NCBI GenBank assembly: GCA_036278715.1
Contig: DASUKN010000105.1
Span: 13,103 to 77,102, forward strand
Source: Udaeobacter sp025935755
Lineage (GTDB): Bacteria > Verrucomicrobiota > Verrucomicrobiia > Chthoniobacterales > UBA10450
Direction: 5' to 3'
Length of the DNA: 64,000 nucleotides
A program made the translations under genes and the position numbers. The notes below the pieces were generated by a model. That model searched no databases. It was not told the DNA's origin and worked only from the letters and a program-made list of their open reading frames with translations. Below are positions 7,864 through 17,373 of this stretch, in pieces (within the stretch, counting starts at the first letter, position 1; each line of letters begins with the position of its first letter).

Positions 7864-10800
7864 ATGAAAACACCTCTGCTCAAATCCTCCTCTATTGTTC
7901 TGGCGGTCGCCGCTCTCATGGCCGCATTTTTGCCCGTCCCACTTGCCCGGGCGGCAACCGATCCCCTGATGCCGAAGGGGCCGGGCGGCGTGCAACCGTT
8001 CGATCCCAATCCTTCTGCTCCCGATTCGTTAACCCGACGTTTCATGACGTATGGCGTCGACCCAGACGGCAACCGCATCCCGCTGAAAACGCTGCGAATC
8101 ACCAATAATACAGCGCATACCGTGTATCCGATCATGCGAGACCCGAACTCCATCACCATCAGGGGCAGCACGACAATCGGCTTGTATGATCCGTATGACC
8201 CGGCACACAAGGAATACCGCGGTTACATCGGTTACGAGGAGGGCGGAAAATATTTTTTTGGTCTGAAACGCGGCGAGAGCATCCTCGTGAGGCTGCCTCT
8301 GGTTTTCTGGAACGGTGCCCGCATTGGCATTGGGACTGACGGTCAATATTTGACGCCGACGGGCGATCCAAATCCTCTGCGTTACGATCCGAACTCGCAA
8401 CGCTCGATTACCAAAGCTGAGACCGGCGAAGATACCATCTCGAATGGCGTCGTGATGTGGTATCGGGCCGAAGTTTCCAAGGCGCCTAACGACGATACAG
8501 AGGATCAGCTCGCGGAATGGACGATTCGCGATCACGTCTACCTGGTCAATCCGCAGATCACGGCAAAAACCAACCATGAAATCCCGGATAACCAACTCGT
8601 CACGCTGATCAATTATGACGTCTCGAATGTGGATAACCTCTATCTGCCGCTGGCTATGGAGGCGAACGACGTCTGGGTGGTACCGCAGAAGTCGGGAACA
8701 GGGCCGAATGCTAACCGTGACGGCTGGAAACCCGGGTCGGTGCCGGACGTGTACGGCTGGACTGGCGCCATCAATAACAATGACTTTCTGCAGACGCGGA
8801 TCCGGGAATTCACCGCCGACAACAATCAACTTCTGGGAGAATACTTCGGGAAGAAGAAACCGGGCTGGCCCTTCTATAACATTCCGAATCCTACCAACGA
8901 TCCGACCCCCCCCCGCAAAATCCCCTCCGGCGCCAATGTCTTCGCACAGAGCCCACTCAAGGCTGTTCCTTCCAGCTATGGCAACGGACAATGGCAGAAC
9001 GATAAATACATGCTCTCGAGCGGCGGCACCCAACCGATAAAAGTGAGCATCGGAAATTCGATCACGGTCAATCCAGCGGGAAGCAAAACCTTGAACGTCA
9101 ATGAGGTGGATCCGGAAATAAGAGAAAAGTTCGCCGCCATTGAAGTGGGAGACGTCGTCATCGGTCGCCCGGCCCCTAGCGTCACCAATCCCATTCAAGA
9201 TGGCACAACCGTTACGGCTGTGAACCCCCCCAGCGGGAACCCCCTTAAGTACACCGTTACCTTGAGCAAAGCGTTGGTCGCCCCGAGCGGGAGCTGCACG
9301 TTCGAGTTCACGCGGCCCGTCCACGACTACGCCTCCGAGGCCATGATCAGGCTTTGGTATTCCTGGGCGCAATATTACCTCTTGCACTGGAAAGACCGCA
9401 CACCGAACGCTTCCACCACGCCGACGCGGATCAAGGGATCCATCGGCAAGAATCTGGCGACGCTGTTCTTCAACGAAGCGCATCCCGAGCTAGTCGAAGG
9501 CATGGCGGTCACAGGCCCCGGACTGGACGACGCGACGACCGAGAAAGGCATCCACCAGGGGAACGCGGTGATTCTGGAGATCGCCAGCGATAAAAAATCG
9601 GTCGTCCTGAGTCAGGTGGTAAACACCGATTCAGAGAATAAGCCGTTCACCTTCCATCCTCCGCAACCGCTTTGCACCGGAGCAGACAAAACTGGATGCC
9701 TGCTCTGGGCTCCCACTGCGGAAGGAGACCCGGGATATCCGCTCATCGGAGACAAATTCAGTTTTTCTAACGAGCCGGACTGGCACAACCCGTACGAATT
9801 CTCGCAGCAAGTCTATTTGATTATGGCGTCGATGAATCAGATCGGTGAGCCGAACAACGACAGCGTGTCCAAGTTCATGCAAGACATCGTCGGCGCAAAC
9901 ATGGGCTTCATCTTTACCAATCCTGCGAAAAATACTGGCGATGCCCAGATGGTAATCGCGATGATTCGGGACATGATAAAATCCGTGCTGCGCGGGGTCT
10001 GGGATTTCACCAAATTTCCGGATACGGTTGACGACCACGGCAACCACCTTAAGTGGTATCCAGATCCGAAGGAACACCGCGGCGATCAGCCGTTCAATGT
10101 GTTCAACCTCGATCCGTTCGTCTGGTTCGTTCACGTCCAACTGGGCTTCTCGGGCTACGGCTTCTCCGTCGACGACGATACCGCCGACGTCGGCGCCGGC
10201 GGGGCCTCAGAACTTCAGCTTAGCGTCACTGGCACAGGTGGCCTCAAAAACAGGAATGCCTGGAGTATCCAGGCGCCGTACGGTCCGGTGAAAAACCAGC
10301 GTCTGCAATATTTCGGCCCGGCGAGCTTGAACGGCGATACGCTTTATCACGCCATCACCAATGTCAGTGATACCACCCCGATCAAAATCACCACGGAAGG
10401 TGAACACCACCTTGCGAATGGCGATAGCGTATTAATTGATCAGGTGATCGGCGACAACGCCGCGAATGGCACTTTCAAGATCGGCAATGCCTCGAGGAAA
10501 ACGTTCGAGTTATTCGATGCCGCTACGGGAACGATTCCGGTTGCTCCCAGCGGCAACTACGTTAGCGGCGGGAGATGGGCATATCCACTCCATCCGTACG
10601 TGGACACCGGCAATGATTTGACGAAGGTTTTTTATCGCGTCACCGGGGACGATGCCCTTGGCACTTTCGAGGGCACACTGCTCTCCGTCGACGGCGTGGA
10701 TCGGAACAAAAGCGGGAAAAAATTCCGGGTCTTTCAGCTGGGTCGCCAGGATGTTGGACGCCTTCTTTTAGACACTGACCTGACCGATGCGAATGGGACC

Positions 10801-11175
10801 CCGCTGCCCGCCGGCACTTATACGTTCGATTTCTTCGGAATAGCGGACACCGGCAATGGAGTTGGCGGTCCGCCGCCACCCAAAGCTCCTCTTGGCGCCA
10901 TCCGCGAGGACATTCATGAGGAAATGGATAGGATCTGGAAGAGGTTGCACCAGCTCGAAAAGCAGAATGGCGAATCTAAACAATCGGCTCGGAAGGAGAG
11001 ATGGCTGGAAATGCGGATCTCCGTGCTCACAGCCCGGCTCGAGTATCCGACCGACGAAGTGCTCCAGCAGCTTGAACAACAGCTCGAAGCGCGCGAATCA
11101 CTTGGCCGTAAAGCGCTGCGCAAGTTCCTGGACCGCCTGAACACGCGGATAGTCGAGCTACAAAACGGCGGCTAA
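7864..11175 (+). CDS. Giant secreted protein A1 with coiled-coil tail
   Basis: A 1103-residue protein with a signal peptide (MKTPLLKSSSIVLAV, cleavage near residue 31 after ARA). The N-terminal third starts a beta-sandwich-like region (LRITNNTAHTVYPIM) and has the segment NYDVSNVDNLYLPLAMEA, which recalls thaumatin-like/GH64 beta-1,3-glucanase folds; that link is weak. A second shared block is YGFSVDDDTADVG to GTGGLKNRN near residues 765-800. Residues about 1010-1103 form a charged helical coiled coil (IREDIHEEMDRIWKRLHQLE onward). The paralogue A2 at 11785-14493 shares signal peptide, both blocks and the tail, but is strongly diverged in the middle. Function is unknown; a surface or extracellular binding protein is the best guess. 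Confidence 0.82.
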   Translation: MKTPLLKSSSIVLAVAALMAAFLPVPLARAATDPLMPKGPGGVQPFDPNPSAPDSLTRRFMTYGVDPDGNRIPLKTLRITNNTAHTVYPIMRDPNSITIRGSTTIGLYDPYDPAHKEYRGYIGYEEGGKYFFGLKRGESILVRLPLVFWNGARIGIGTDGQYLTPTGDPNPLRYDPNSQRSITKAETGEDTISNGVVMWYRAEVSKAPNDDTEDQLAEWTIRDHVYLVNPQITAKTNHEIPDNQLVTLINYDVSNVDNLYLPLAMEANDVWVVPQKSGTGPNANRDGWKPGSVPDVYGWTGAINNNDFLQTRIREFTADNNQLLGEYFGKKKPGWPFYNIPNPTNDPTPPRKIPSGANVFAQSPLKAVPSSYGNGQWQNDKYMLSSGGTQPIKVSIGNSITVNPAGSKTLNVNEVDPEIREKFAAIEVGDVVIGRPAPSVTNPIQDGTTVTAVNPPSGNPLKYTVTLSKALVAPSGSCTFEFTRPVHDYASEAMIRLWYSWAQYYLLHWKDRTPNASTTPTRIKGSIGKNLATLFFNEAHPELVEGMAVTGPGLDDATTEKGIHQGNAVILEIASDKKSVVLSQVVNTDSENKPFTFHPPQPLCTGADKTGCLLWAPTAEGDPGYPLIGDKFSFSNEPDWHNPYEFSQQVYLIMASMNQIGEPNNDSVSKFMQDIVGANMGFIFTNPAKNTGDAQMVIAMIRDMIKSVLRGVWDFTKFPDTVDDHGNHLKWYPDPKEHRGDQPFNVFNLDPFVWFVHVQLGFSGYGFSVDDDTADVGAGGASELQLSVTGTGGLKNRNAWSIQAPYGPVKNQRLQYFGPASLNGDTLYHAITNVSDTTPIKITTEGEHHLANGDSVLIDQVIGDNAANGTFKIGNASRKTFELFDAATGTIPVAPSGNYVSGGRWAYPLHPYVDTGNDLTKVFYRVTGDDALGTFEGTLLSVDGVDRNKSGKKFRVFQLGRQDVGRLLLDTDLTDANGTPLPAGTYTFDFFGIADTGNGVGGPPPPKAPLGAIREDIHEEMDRIWKRLHQLEKQNGESKQSARKERWLEMRISVLTARLEYPTDEVLQQLEQQLEARESLGRKALRKFLDRLNTRIVELQNGG

Positions 11176-11518
11176 GAAGGCATTGAGAACCATTCGAACC
11201 GCCGGAGCACAGCAATAGCCTAACGAGTAGGTCAAGTTCCAGGTTTAGTGAAATGCGGAATTCGCCAACGCTGACGAACGCCTCAAGAGTATTCATCGCT
11301 GTCCTTGTAGGTCTCTCGCTCAGTACGGAGGGACAATCGCCATCCCCCCCGATTTATTCCAGAGTGTCGGAGTCGATGCTCCCTCCCAATGTTGTCATCT
11401 CGTTAAGCGAGGTGAACCGGTTGTTCCCGGAAGTCACGCACGAAGCGAGTACCGGGCAGAACTTGACTGCAGTCGGCAATCCCAAAGCGACAAGGAGCGT
11501 CATCTACACCAATAGCGA
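10891..11518 (+). repeat. Long direct repeat, copy 1
   Basis: This block runs from the coiled-coil tail of A1, through the intergenic spacer, into the first part of the small gene B1. It matches 14209-14835 at high nucleotide identity, including non-coding bases such as CTAACGAGTAGGTCAAGTTC. Together with similar signal-peptide regions it shows that the A-B unit was tandemly duplicated. Confidence 0.85.
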
Positions 11519-11560
11519 ACCGGCAATGAGATTTTCGAGGGCACCGTCAGTCAAACCTGA
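11253..11560 (+). pseudogene. Decayed copy B1 of small secreted protein
   Basis: The first 87 or so codons match the intact gene B2 (14571-15161): the same signal peptide MRNSPTLTNA, and the same NVVISLSEVNRLFPEVTH segment. After IYTNSE about 135 bases found in B2 are missing, and the frame shifts. A short piece equivalent to AFVGTVTQA can still be read in another frame as IFEGTVSQT before a TGA at 11558. The rest of B2 (its last 55 residues or so) has no counterpart. The open frame continues to 11597 only by chance. Confidence 0.8.
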
Positions 11561-11784
11561 ACACGGATCCCGAGATAGCCGCGTGATTGCAGCTTAATGC
11601 AAACGGAAAACAGATTACTCAGCTGAGGAATTGCGGTGAGTGGCGGCGGCGGGAATGTAATTCTCTCCGTGTGGTGTCGAGTTTGAACGATGGTTTTGTT
11701 TGGAATTCTCTCAAAGCCTTCGCGGAATTGACATTGAACAAGTCTACTGTGAAGATCGCCTGCTCCCTTCGCCTTGTTCGTTTT

Positions 11785-14493
11785 ATGAAAACACCTCTCC
11801 TCAAATCCAATCTTATCAAGCTATCGATAGTGCGAGTGGGCTGCTCGGCGTTCTTGGTTCTGGCGGCCGCCGTTCTTACCGCCGCTTCCTTGCTCTCCCC
11901 GTCGACTGGTGCGGCGCCGATTCTTCGCACGGTTCCGGTCAAAACCGTCAACATCAAAAACAACTCAGGCAAACCGATCTACGTCGTGCTCGAGGCGGCG
12001 AAGCAAGACATTAAGGACGACAACGGGCGTCCCCACGACCGATGGCTCCAAGCCGAGTTCAACGACGAGATTGGAACGTACGCGTCGAACTATATCTACC
12101 GAGCGTACGTGAATCCCCATAATGGGATCCCCGGCGGGGGCGGGTCGGTGTCCGTGACCCTTCCGTTCTATACGCAGCTCCAGTCGCAGCTATCTCCGAG
12201 CAAGGACGATCAGTACATCGACTGGTGGAGAGCGCTCCGGATCTACGTCTACGACGACCCGGGCGCCATCCAGCACGCGTACAACAAGGACACGAACACG
12301 GAGAACGCGGTTCCAATTTCCACGTTCGCCCCCGGTGCGTCCCCCGTGCCGACATCTGGTGGCGCGTTGCTCGTCGTCTATCGGGACCAGAGCGGAGGCG
12401 ACAATCACGGCGTGGCGCTACCGCTCGACGATCCGTCGCAATTGTTGGAGTTCACGTTCGCCAAGGTTAACACGTTCGGCCCGCTAGAGATGCCCGACCA
12501 CCAGTTCGTCGATTACGATATTTCGTCGGTCGATCAGGTGTACCTGTCCGTCGCCATGGATCCCGTGAACAACCCGTTGATCGGCTACATCGGCTCGGTG
12601 CTGGGGCAAAAGAAATTCAGCGACACGCTGACGGCGTTTCGGGATGAATTCAACTGGCCAAAGTACAAGTGGCCGGAATACGTCACCAATCAAAACAACA
12701 TTCGACTGCCCGCGACCTACAACGTCATGAACCAGATCGCGCACCCAGGGGACCTCGATCCGACCGGTCCAGCGATCAAAAACCTTCGCGCCGTCAAGAA
12801 GATGGAGGAGCTATGGGACGGGTGCTGCGGTGCGGACTGGCCGGAAAGCGGGCACTGCAAGCACGCCTCATCGTCGGACGCATGCAACAACATGGCGAAA
12901 GTGGCCGAGCTTTTCGAAAAGAACTATAAAAATTACAGGAAACTTGCGCAAGGCAAGAGTTGTCAGACGCCGGTCGCGCCGACCCGGGACGACATGATGG
13001 CCAAGGTGTATGGCTGGGTGCCGTTCAACTCCTGCAAAGACGGCGCCGTTAACCATAATTTGAACAATGAGCTGCGAGACACGCCGGACATCGGTGGCGC
13101 CGCCGGATATCAGGCGATCTCGGAGGATTACGTCGATCTGCAGTATCACTCGCCGCCGAATCCCAAGACGTTCGGCGATTTCAACCGGTTCACGGAGCTC
13201 ATTCACAGCGACGCGTATCTCCACGCGAACGAGTACGGGTTTTCCATCGATGACGCGGCCGGAAACATGCTGGAGATAGGTGACGGCATCAACATTACCG
13301 TTGGCGGGGCCGAGGGGCTGGACAACACCAATCCCTATGACCCCTGGCGGTTCTTCCTGTTCAACGTGGGAGCGGCGAAGGAGACCGGACCAAAGTGGAC
13401 GAAGTACCGCGTTTGCACGGGCGCCGAGCTGCCCGCCTGTGCGGACAAGGCCCCTGACCGTGACATGAAGGGGACGCGCGTTGAGGACGTTAAGACAAAG
13501 GAGGTCTCCATCCAATATCCCGCCATCAAGATCGGCGCGGTCCCAGGCCCGTTCGTGATCGTGCTTCAGGACAGCAACGGCGCGCTGTACAAGACCGAGG
13601 TCAAGCGGCTTCCGCAGCCGCCGCCGACTCACCCACTCAACAAGGTAGGCGATCCGCCGACCGCCATTGACAACCTATGGAACCAGAAGAAGGAGGACGG
13701 CAGCTATACCAACGTGAAGTGCTTCGACAACGAGACGAGCTTCGACTGGTGTGGAGGTCTGCAGGCCTACTCGGCTACAGAAAAGACGCGGAAAGGCGCG
13801 TTGCGAACGGTGTACCACGTCAATACGAGACCACCGGAGGTGTCCAAGCCGGGTATCAAGTTCCTCCCTGGGGATATCGAGGCAACCCTCGTCTCGGCGG
13901 ACCGGCTGTTGGTGAAGTGGCCGAAGGCCGTCACCCAGCCGCCGGGCAACCCCGTCAAGTACGAGCTGACGCTGTGGGATCGAGCGAACTGCCCCAAGGA
14001 CAGCAATCTCTGCGACGGCCACTCGCACAACCCGAATAGAGCGTGTAATCAATCGCAGACACAATGCGAAGTCACGCTGCCCCGGTGTGTGCCTCCGCTC
14101 ACCGCGGAGACGCTCAAGAGCATATCGGTGGTGGCCAAGGATCTGAAGGCCCCCCCAGGTACCCCCAATGCGCAGAAGGAGGTGAACTTCACCGCGCCGC
14201 CCCCCAAACTTGGCGCGATCCGAGAGGACATCCACGAAGAGATGGACAGGATCCAGAAGAGGCTACACGACATCGAAAAGCAGAACAGTGACACGAAACA
14301 ATCGGCTCGGAAGGAGAGATGGCTGGAGATGCGGATCTCTGTGCTCACAGCCCGCCTGCAGTATCCGACCGACGAAGTGCTCAAGCAGCTTGAACAAACG
14401 GTCGAGGCGCGCCAATCCCTTGGTCGTAAAGCGTGGCGTAGTTTCCTGGATCAGCTGAACACACGGATAGTCGAGCTACAATCCGGCCATTAA
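11785..14493 (+). CDS. Giant secreted protein A2, paralogue of A1
   Basis: A 902-residue secreted protein. The ATG at 11785 is chosen because its first residues (MKTPLLKSN) and the bases before it (TTCGTTTT) parallel A1; the frame is open back to 11587 but that part looks non-coding. After the signal peptide (ending near STGA) comes VNIKNNSGKPIYVVLEAAK, then VDYDISSVDQVYLSVAMD and, near residues 475-505, YGFSIDDAAGNML to VGGAEGLDNTN, each with a counterpart in A1. It has many cysteines (for example CCGADWPESGHC), unlike A1, suggesting disulfides outside the cytoplasm. A fibronectin-like segment near residues 690-800 precedes the charged coiled-coil tail shared almost identically with A1. Function unknown. 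Confidence 0.82.
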   Translation: MKTPLLKSNLIKLSIVRVGCSAFLVLAAAVLTAASLLSPSTGAAPILRTVPVKTVNIKNNSGKPIYVVLEAAKQDIKDDNGRPHDRWLQAEFNDEIGTYASNYIYRAYVNPHNGIPGGGGSVSVTLPFYTQLQSQLSPSKDDQYIDWWRALRIYVYDDPGAIQHAYNKDTNTENAVPISTFAPGASPVPTSGGALLVVYRDQSGGDNHGVALPLDDPSQLLEFTFAKVNTFGPLEMPDHQFVDYDISSVDQVYLSVAMDPVNNPLIGYIGSVLGQKKFSDTLTAFRDEFNWPKYKWPEYVTNQNNIRLPATYNVMNQIAHPGDLDPTGPAIKNLRAVKKMEELWDGCCGADWPESGHCKHASSSDACNNMAKVAELFEKNYKNYRKLAQGKSCQTPVAPTRDDMMAKVYGWVPFNSCKDGAVNHNLNNELRDTPDIGGAAGYQAISEDYVDLQYHSPPNPKTFGDFNRFTELIHSDAYLHANEYGFSIDDAAGNMLEIGDGINITVGGAEGLDNTNPYDPWRFFLFNVGAAKETGPKWTKYRVCTGAELPACADKAPDRDMKGTRVEDVKTKEVSIQYPAIKIGAVPGPFVIVLQDSNGALYKTEVKRLPQPPPTHPLNKVGDPPTAIDNLWNQKKEDGSYTNVKCFDNETSFDWCGGLQAYSATEKTRKGALRTVYHVNTRPPEVSKPGIKFLPGDIEATLVSADRLLVKWPKAVTQPPGNPVKYELTLWDRANCPKDSNLCDGHSHNPNRACNQSQTQCEVTLPRCVPPLTAETLKSISVVAKDLKAPPGTPNAQKEVNFTAPPPKLGAIREDIHEEMDRIQKRLHDIEKQNSDTKQSARKERWLEMRISVLTARLQYPTDEVLKQLEQTVEARQSLGRKAWRSFLDQLNTRIVELQSGH

Positions 14494-14835
14494 GAAAGCG
14501 CTGCGATCATTCCAACGGCCGGAGCGTAGCGAGTGACCTAACGAGTAGGTCAAGTTCGAGGTTTAGTGAAATGCGGAATTCGCCAACGCTGACGAACGCC
14601 TTAAGAGTATTCATCGCTGTCCTTCTAGGTCTCTCGCTCAGTACGGAGGGACAACCGCCATCGCCTGGCAAGCGTTCCAACGCCTCGGACTCAATGCTCC
14701 CTCGCAATGTTGTCATCTCGTTAAGCGAGGTGAACCGGTTGTTCCCGGAAGTCACGCACGAAGCGAGTACCGGGCAGAACTTGACTGCAGTCGCCAATCC
14801 CAAAGGGACAAGGAGCGTCATCTACACGAATAGCG
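14209..14835 (+). repeat. Long direct repeat, copy 2
   Basis: Second copy of the block described at 10891-11518, covering the A2 coiled-coil tail, the spacer and the first part of the intact gene B2. Coding and spacer parts are both conserved, so the duplication is recent relative to the divergence of the middle parts of A1 and A2. Confidence 0.85.
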
Positions 14836-15161
14836 ATAGCGCGAAGAAAGTAACCATTACCATCGACCAATACGCGACGCTGAGCGCTGCGTCGTCAGCC
14901 TATCAGGAAGCAGTTACGAAGAGCAAAGCTGTTCCTGGCTTTCGCCCAATTCCGGTCGAGAACCTTGGCCCGAACGCATTTGTCGGAACAGTGACTCAAG
15001 CCGGAGAGATACACGTCGGACTTGGCGCGCTCCGCGGCACCTTGATCGTGGAAGTAACGCTGGCAGGATACGATTCTACGAAAGAGAACATCGCCAGGCT
15101 CATTTCTCTGACTCGCGAGCAGGAACTCGTTGCCAAAGGCGCGATAGATCGCAGCGAATAG
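14571..15161 (+). CDS. Small secreted protein B2
   Basis: A 196-residue protein with a signal peptide (hydrophobic core RVFIAVLLGLSLS, cleavage near residue 26). The mature part has one compact alpha/beta domain: SLSEVNRLFPEVTH, a strand RSVIYTNSDSAKKVTITID, the helix SAASSAYQEAVTK, then LGPNAFVGTV and LIVEVTLAGY. This strand-helix order is reminiscent of small secreted sensor/LpqN-like domains in other phyla, but no family is certain. The gene follows A2 after 77 bases with no terminator, as its decayed copy B1 follows A1, so A and B probably act together. This is inference. Confidence 0.78.
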   Translation: MRNSPTLTNALRVFIAVLLGLSLSTEGQPPSPGKRSNASDSMLPRNVVISLSEVNRLFPEVTHEASTGQNLTAVANPKGTRSVIYTNSDSAKKVTITIDQYATLSAASSAYQEAVTKSKAVPGFRPIPVENLGPNAFVGTVTQAGEIHVGLGALRGTLIVEVTLAGYDSTKENIARLISLTREQELVAKGAIDRSE

Positions 15162-15258
15162 AAATGCTCGCTCTCCGTGTGAAATATTTTCACGATTCCT
15201 CCTCATCTTCGCTGTTTCTGTTTGCGCAAATTCACATAGCGCGAATACCTTTGGATCC

Positions 15259-16107
15259 GTGTTCAGCTTGACCATGCTCGGCAGCGGGAGCGCGGGTAAT
15301 AGCACGCTTGTCGCCACCAATCATTGCAGAATTCTCGTTGATGGCGGTCTCAGCGCGCGCCAGGTCGTATTGCGCCTGGAGCAGTGTGGCGTCATGCCGG
15401 AGCAACTCGACGGCGTTGTTGTCACTCACGAACACACCGATCACATCTGTGGTCTTGAAGTTCTCTGCCGCAAATTCGATCTGCCGATTTACTGCAATCG
15501 GTTAACGGCCGAAGCGCTTCGGTCCAGCGGGCTCGCAGAGCGCTGTCGGAACTGGCGATTATTTGCGACGGGCACTGCGTTTTCGATCTGCGATATCACA
15601 GTGCAAACCTTTCCAGTGCCGCATGACGCCGTCGATCCGCTGGGGTTCGTGTTTCACGCCGGCTCAGGCGGCCTGGGGTTTATCACCGACCTCGGTTACG
15701 TTACCAAGTTGATCGTCGAACGGTTGCGGGAAGTGCAAACACTGGTCATCGAGACGAATCACGATGAGAAGCTTTTACAGAACGACACGCATCGCCCTTG
15801 GCCGGTCAAACAGCGTATCCAATCACGGCACGGACATCTCTCGAACACGGCTGCGGCAAACGTGATCGAACAATTGTTACCCGGAAAAATCGAGCGCGTC
15901 GTGCTCGGTCATCTCAGTCGCGATTGTAACACGCCCGCGCTCGCAATTAATACCGTGCGCGCGTCCCTCGAAAAATGCGGCAGGACGGACGTCGAAATTC
16001 ATTGCGCTGCACAATTCGAAATCAGTCCCCGATTTCGAATCGGCGAGACACAACCCGGGGCGTTTCAGTCCACTTTCGAAAACGTTTTCTTCCAAAACGC
16101 ACTTTAG
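15259..16107 (+). CDS. MBL-fold metallohydrolase (YycJ/WalJ-like)
   Basis: A 282-residue metallo-beta-lactamase-fold enzyme close to YycJ/WalJ. It begins with the diagnostic LTMLGSGSAGNSTLV from a GTG start at 15259. The metal-binding THEHTDH motif is at about residues 54-60, with further ligands in PVPHDAVD, DLGYV and GHLSRDCNTP. Relatives are 5'-exonucleases with a role in DNA repair or cell-wall coordination; the exact function here is inferred. The start is well supported, as the first strand must begin there. It stands alone, with an upstream gap of 97 bases after gene B2. Confidence 0.88.
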   Translation: MFSLTMLGSGSAGNSTLVATNHCRILVDGGLSARQVVLRLEQCGVMPEQLDGVVVTHEHTDHICGLEVLCRKFDLPIYCNRLTAEALRSSGLAERCRNWRLFATGTAFSICDITVQTFPVPHDAVDPLGFVFHAGSGGLGFITDLGYVTKLIVERLREVQTLVIETNHDEKLLQNDTHRPWPVKQRIQSRHGHLSNTAAANVIEQLLPGKIERVVLGHLSRDCNTPALAINTVRASLEKCGRTDVEIHCAAQFEISPRFRIGETQPGAFQSTFENVFFQNAL

Positions 16108-16184
16108 CGACCTGCTGGAGTGCACGACATTCAGAGCTTCACCGACGCACTTGCGAGTGCGCCGGGTTCATGTGATGACGAAGC

Positions 16185-16553
16185 ATGTATGCAATTGAGC
16201 TGGACCGGTCAAAACGACTACTGGTGATCAGCGCAGTGCAAAGAGTTACGGCTGAGGAAGCGAAGCTCGCTGCGCGACAAATCCGCGACCAGTTGCGGGA
16301 TGTCGCACCGGGACTTCACGTCCTGGCGGATTTCCGCTGGCTGAACTCAATGGATCCCGCAGCAGCACCGCACATCGCGAAGATCATGGACGCGCTTGCG
16401 GAAAAAGAGGCCGCTTCGGTGACACGTGTGATGCCCGATCCGCGCAAGGACATCGGTCTCAATATCCTGTCACAATTCCATTACGGGCCAAATGTCTCGA
16501 TCGCGACGTTCGAGACGTTGGCCGATGCCGTACAAAGCATCGCATCGAGCTGA
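16185..16553 (+). CDS. STAS/SpoIIAA-like domain protein
   Basis: A 122-residue cytoplasmic protein with the alternating strand-helix order of the SpoIIAA-like/STAS fold: YAIELDRSKRLLVISAVQ, the helix AEEAKLAARQIRDQL, the strand LHVLADFRWLN, and the helix HIAKIMDALAEKEAAS followed by VTRVMPD. It has no obvious conserved phosphorylatable serine in the usual position. Small proteins of this type are common in Verrucomicrobiota but uncharacterised. The fold call is inference from the pattern. It ends 12 bases before a convergent gene. Confidence 0.65.
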   Translation: MYAIELDRSKRLLVISAVQRVTAEEAKLAARQIRDQLRDVAPGLHVLADFRWLNSMDPAAAPHIAKIMDALAEKEAASVTRVMPDPRKDIGLNILSQFHYGPNVSIATFETLADAVQSIASS

Positions 16554-16565
16554 TTCTCGGCCGGA

Positions 16566-17186
16566 TTAATGCCGCTCGCCGCCGAGCTTGTCGCCTTCCT
16601 TAATCGCTTCGGCTTCGGTCATGTATTTACCTTTTTTGGTGGTGCCGTAGAAACGGGAGCCTTCCTTGTGGTAAACGTGCGTTTCGCTGTTAACCCAAAC
16701 CAAGCCATGGCCTCCGCCGGGTGCGGGAGCTTTCACCGCGGTCTGAGTACTCGCAGTCTTTGCTTTAGCGGGGGCTGGTGCCGCAGGATTCGTTGCTGCC
16801 GTAGAATTCTTCGGCTTAAACAAATCACCCAGACTGAATTTACCCGGTGAAGCTGATGCCGCAGGACTTGTGGCTGCAGTTGCTGTGCCGGCCTTTGCGT
16901 GTGCCGCGCGCTTACCCTGAGGAGACGCTGCAGGAGACTCGGCTGGACTAGCTGCTGTTGTAGCCTCAGCTTTTTTATGAGTGCGCTTTGCCTTGGGCGA
17001 AGCTGCGGGTGACGCGGCCGCTGAAGGCGACTCGGCGGTCTGAGTTGTCGATGCGGTACTCTCGGTTTTCTTATGACTCCGATGTTTTGTTGGCTCTTTT
17101 GAAGGCCCCGGACTGGGAGCCGATTGATCTTGTGCAACACAAACTCCGGCAAGTCCGAATACACAAAGCAGAGCAAGCATTTTCAT
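16566..17186 (-). CDS. Secreted Ala/Lys/Pro-rich protein
   Basis: About 206 residues: a signal peptide (MKMLALLCVFGLAGVCVAQ), a long low-complexity middle rich in Ala, Ser, Pro and Lys with repeats of the type SPAASPKAKRTHKKAE, and a conserved C-terminal module of about 45 residues (LVWVNSETHVYHKEGSRFYGTTKKGKYMTEAEA). That module recurs, in my recollection, at the end of many secreted proteins in Acidobacteria and Verrucomicrobiota. An upstream frame to 17276 has no signal-like start, so an ATG near 17186-17192 is preferred. The basic repeats suggest binding to DNA or acidic polymers, which is inference. Confidence 0.75.
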   Translation of the reverse strand: MKMLALLCVFGLAGVCVAQDQSAPSPGPSKEPTKHRSHKKTESTASTTQTAESPSAAASPAASPKAKRTHKKAEATTAASPAESPAASPQGKRAAHAKAGTATAATSPAASASPGKFSLGDLFKPKNSTAATNPAAPAPAKAKTASTQTAVKAPAPGGGHGLVWVNSETHVYHKEGSRFYGTTKKGKYMTEAEAIKEGDKLGGERH

Positions 17187-17373
17187 TGTCATATCTGCGA
17201 GGGTAAAAACCGCCGCTGTTACCGTCAATCCAATTCGAAGGGACGCGCGTGAGCGCTGGCTTTTACTGACTGCCAAGAGCTGTCCCGAAACCGCCAGCCG
17301 CTATGCCCATCCTCTTCTCCGGTGGAAGCTCACCCCTTGAGCGCGGTGCCCGTTTGCGCTACCATTTTCCGGG

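Noticed and set aside
8029..9483. 484-residue minus-strand open frame
   Set aside because: It lies fully antisense to the secreted protein A1, has no credible start and is a long shadow caused by codon bias.
12059..12355. 98-residue Arg-rich minus-strand frame
   Set aside because: Arginine-rich shadow of the A2 gene in a GC-rich stretch.
12868..13632. 254-residue minus-strand open frame
   Set aside because: Antisense to A2, with Val/Arg-rich composition of a shadow frame.
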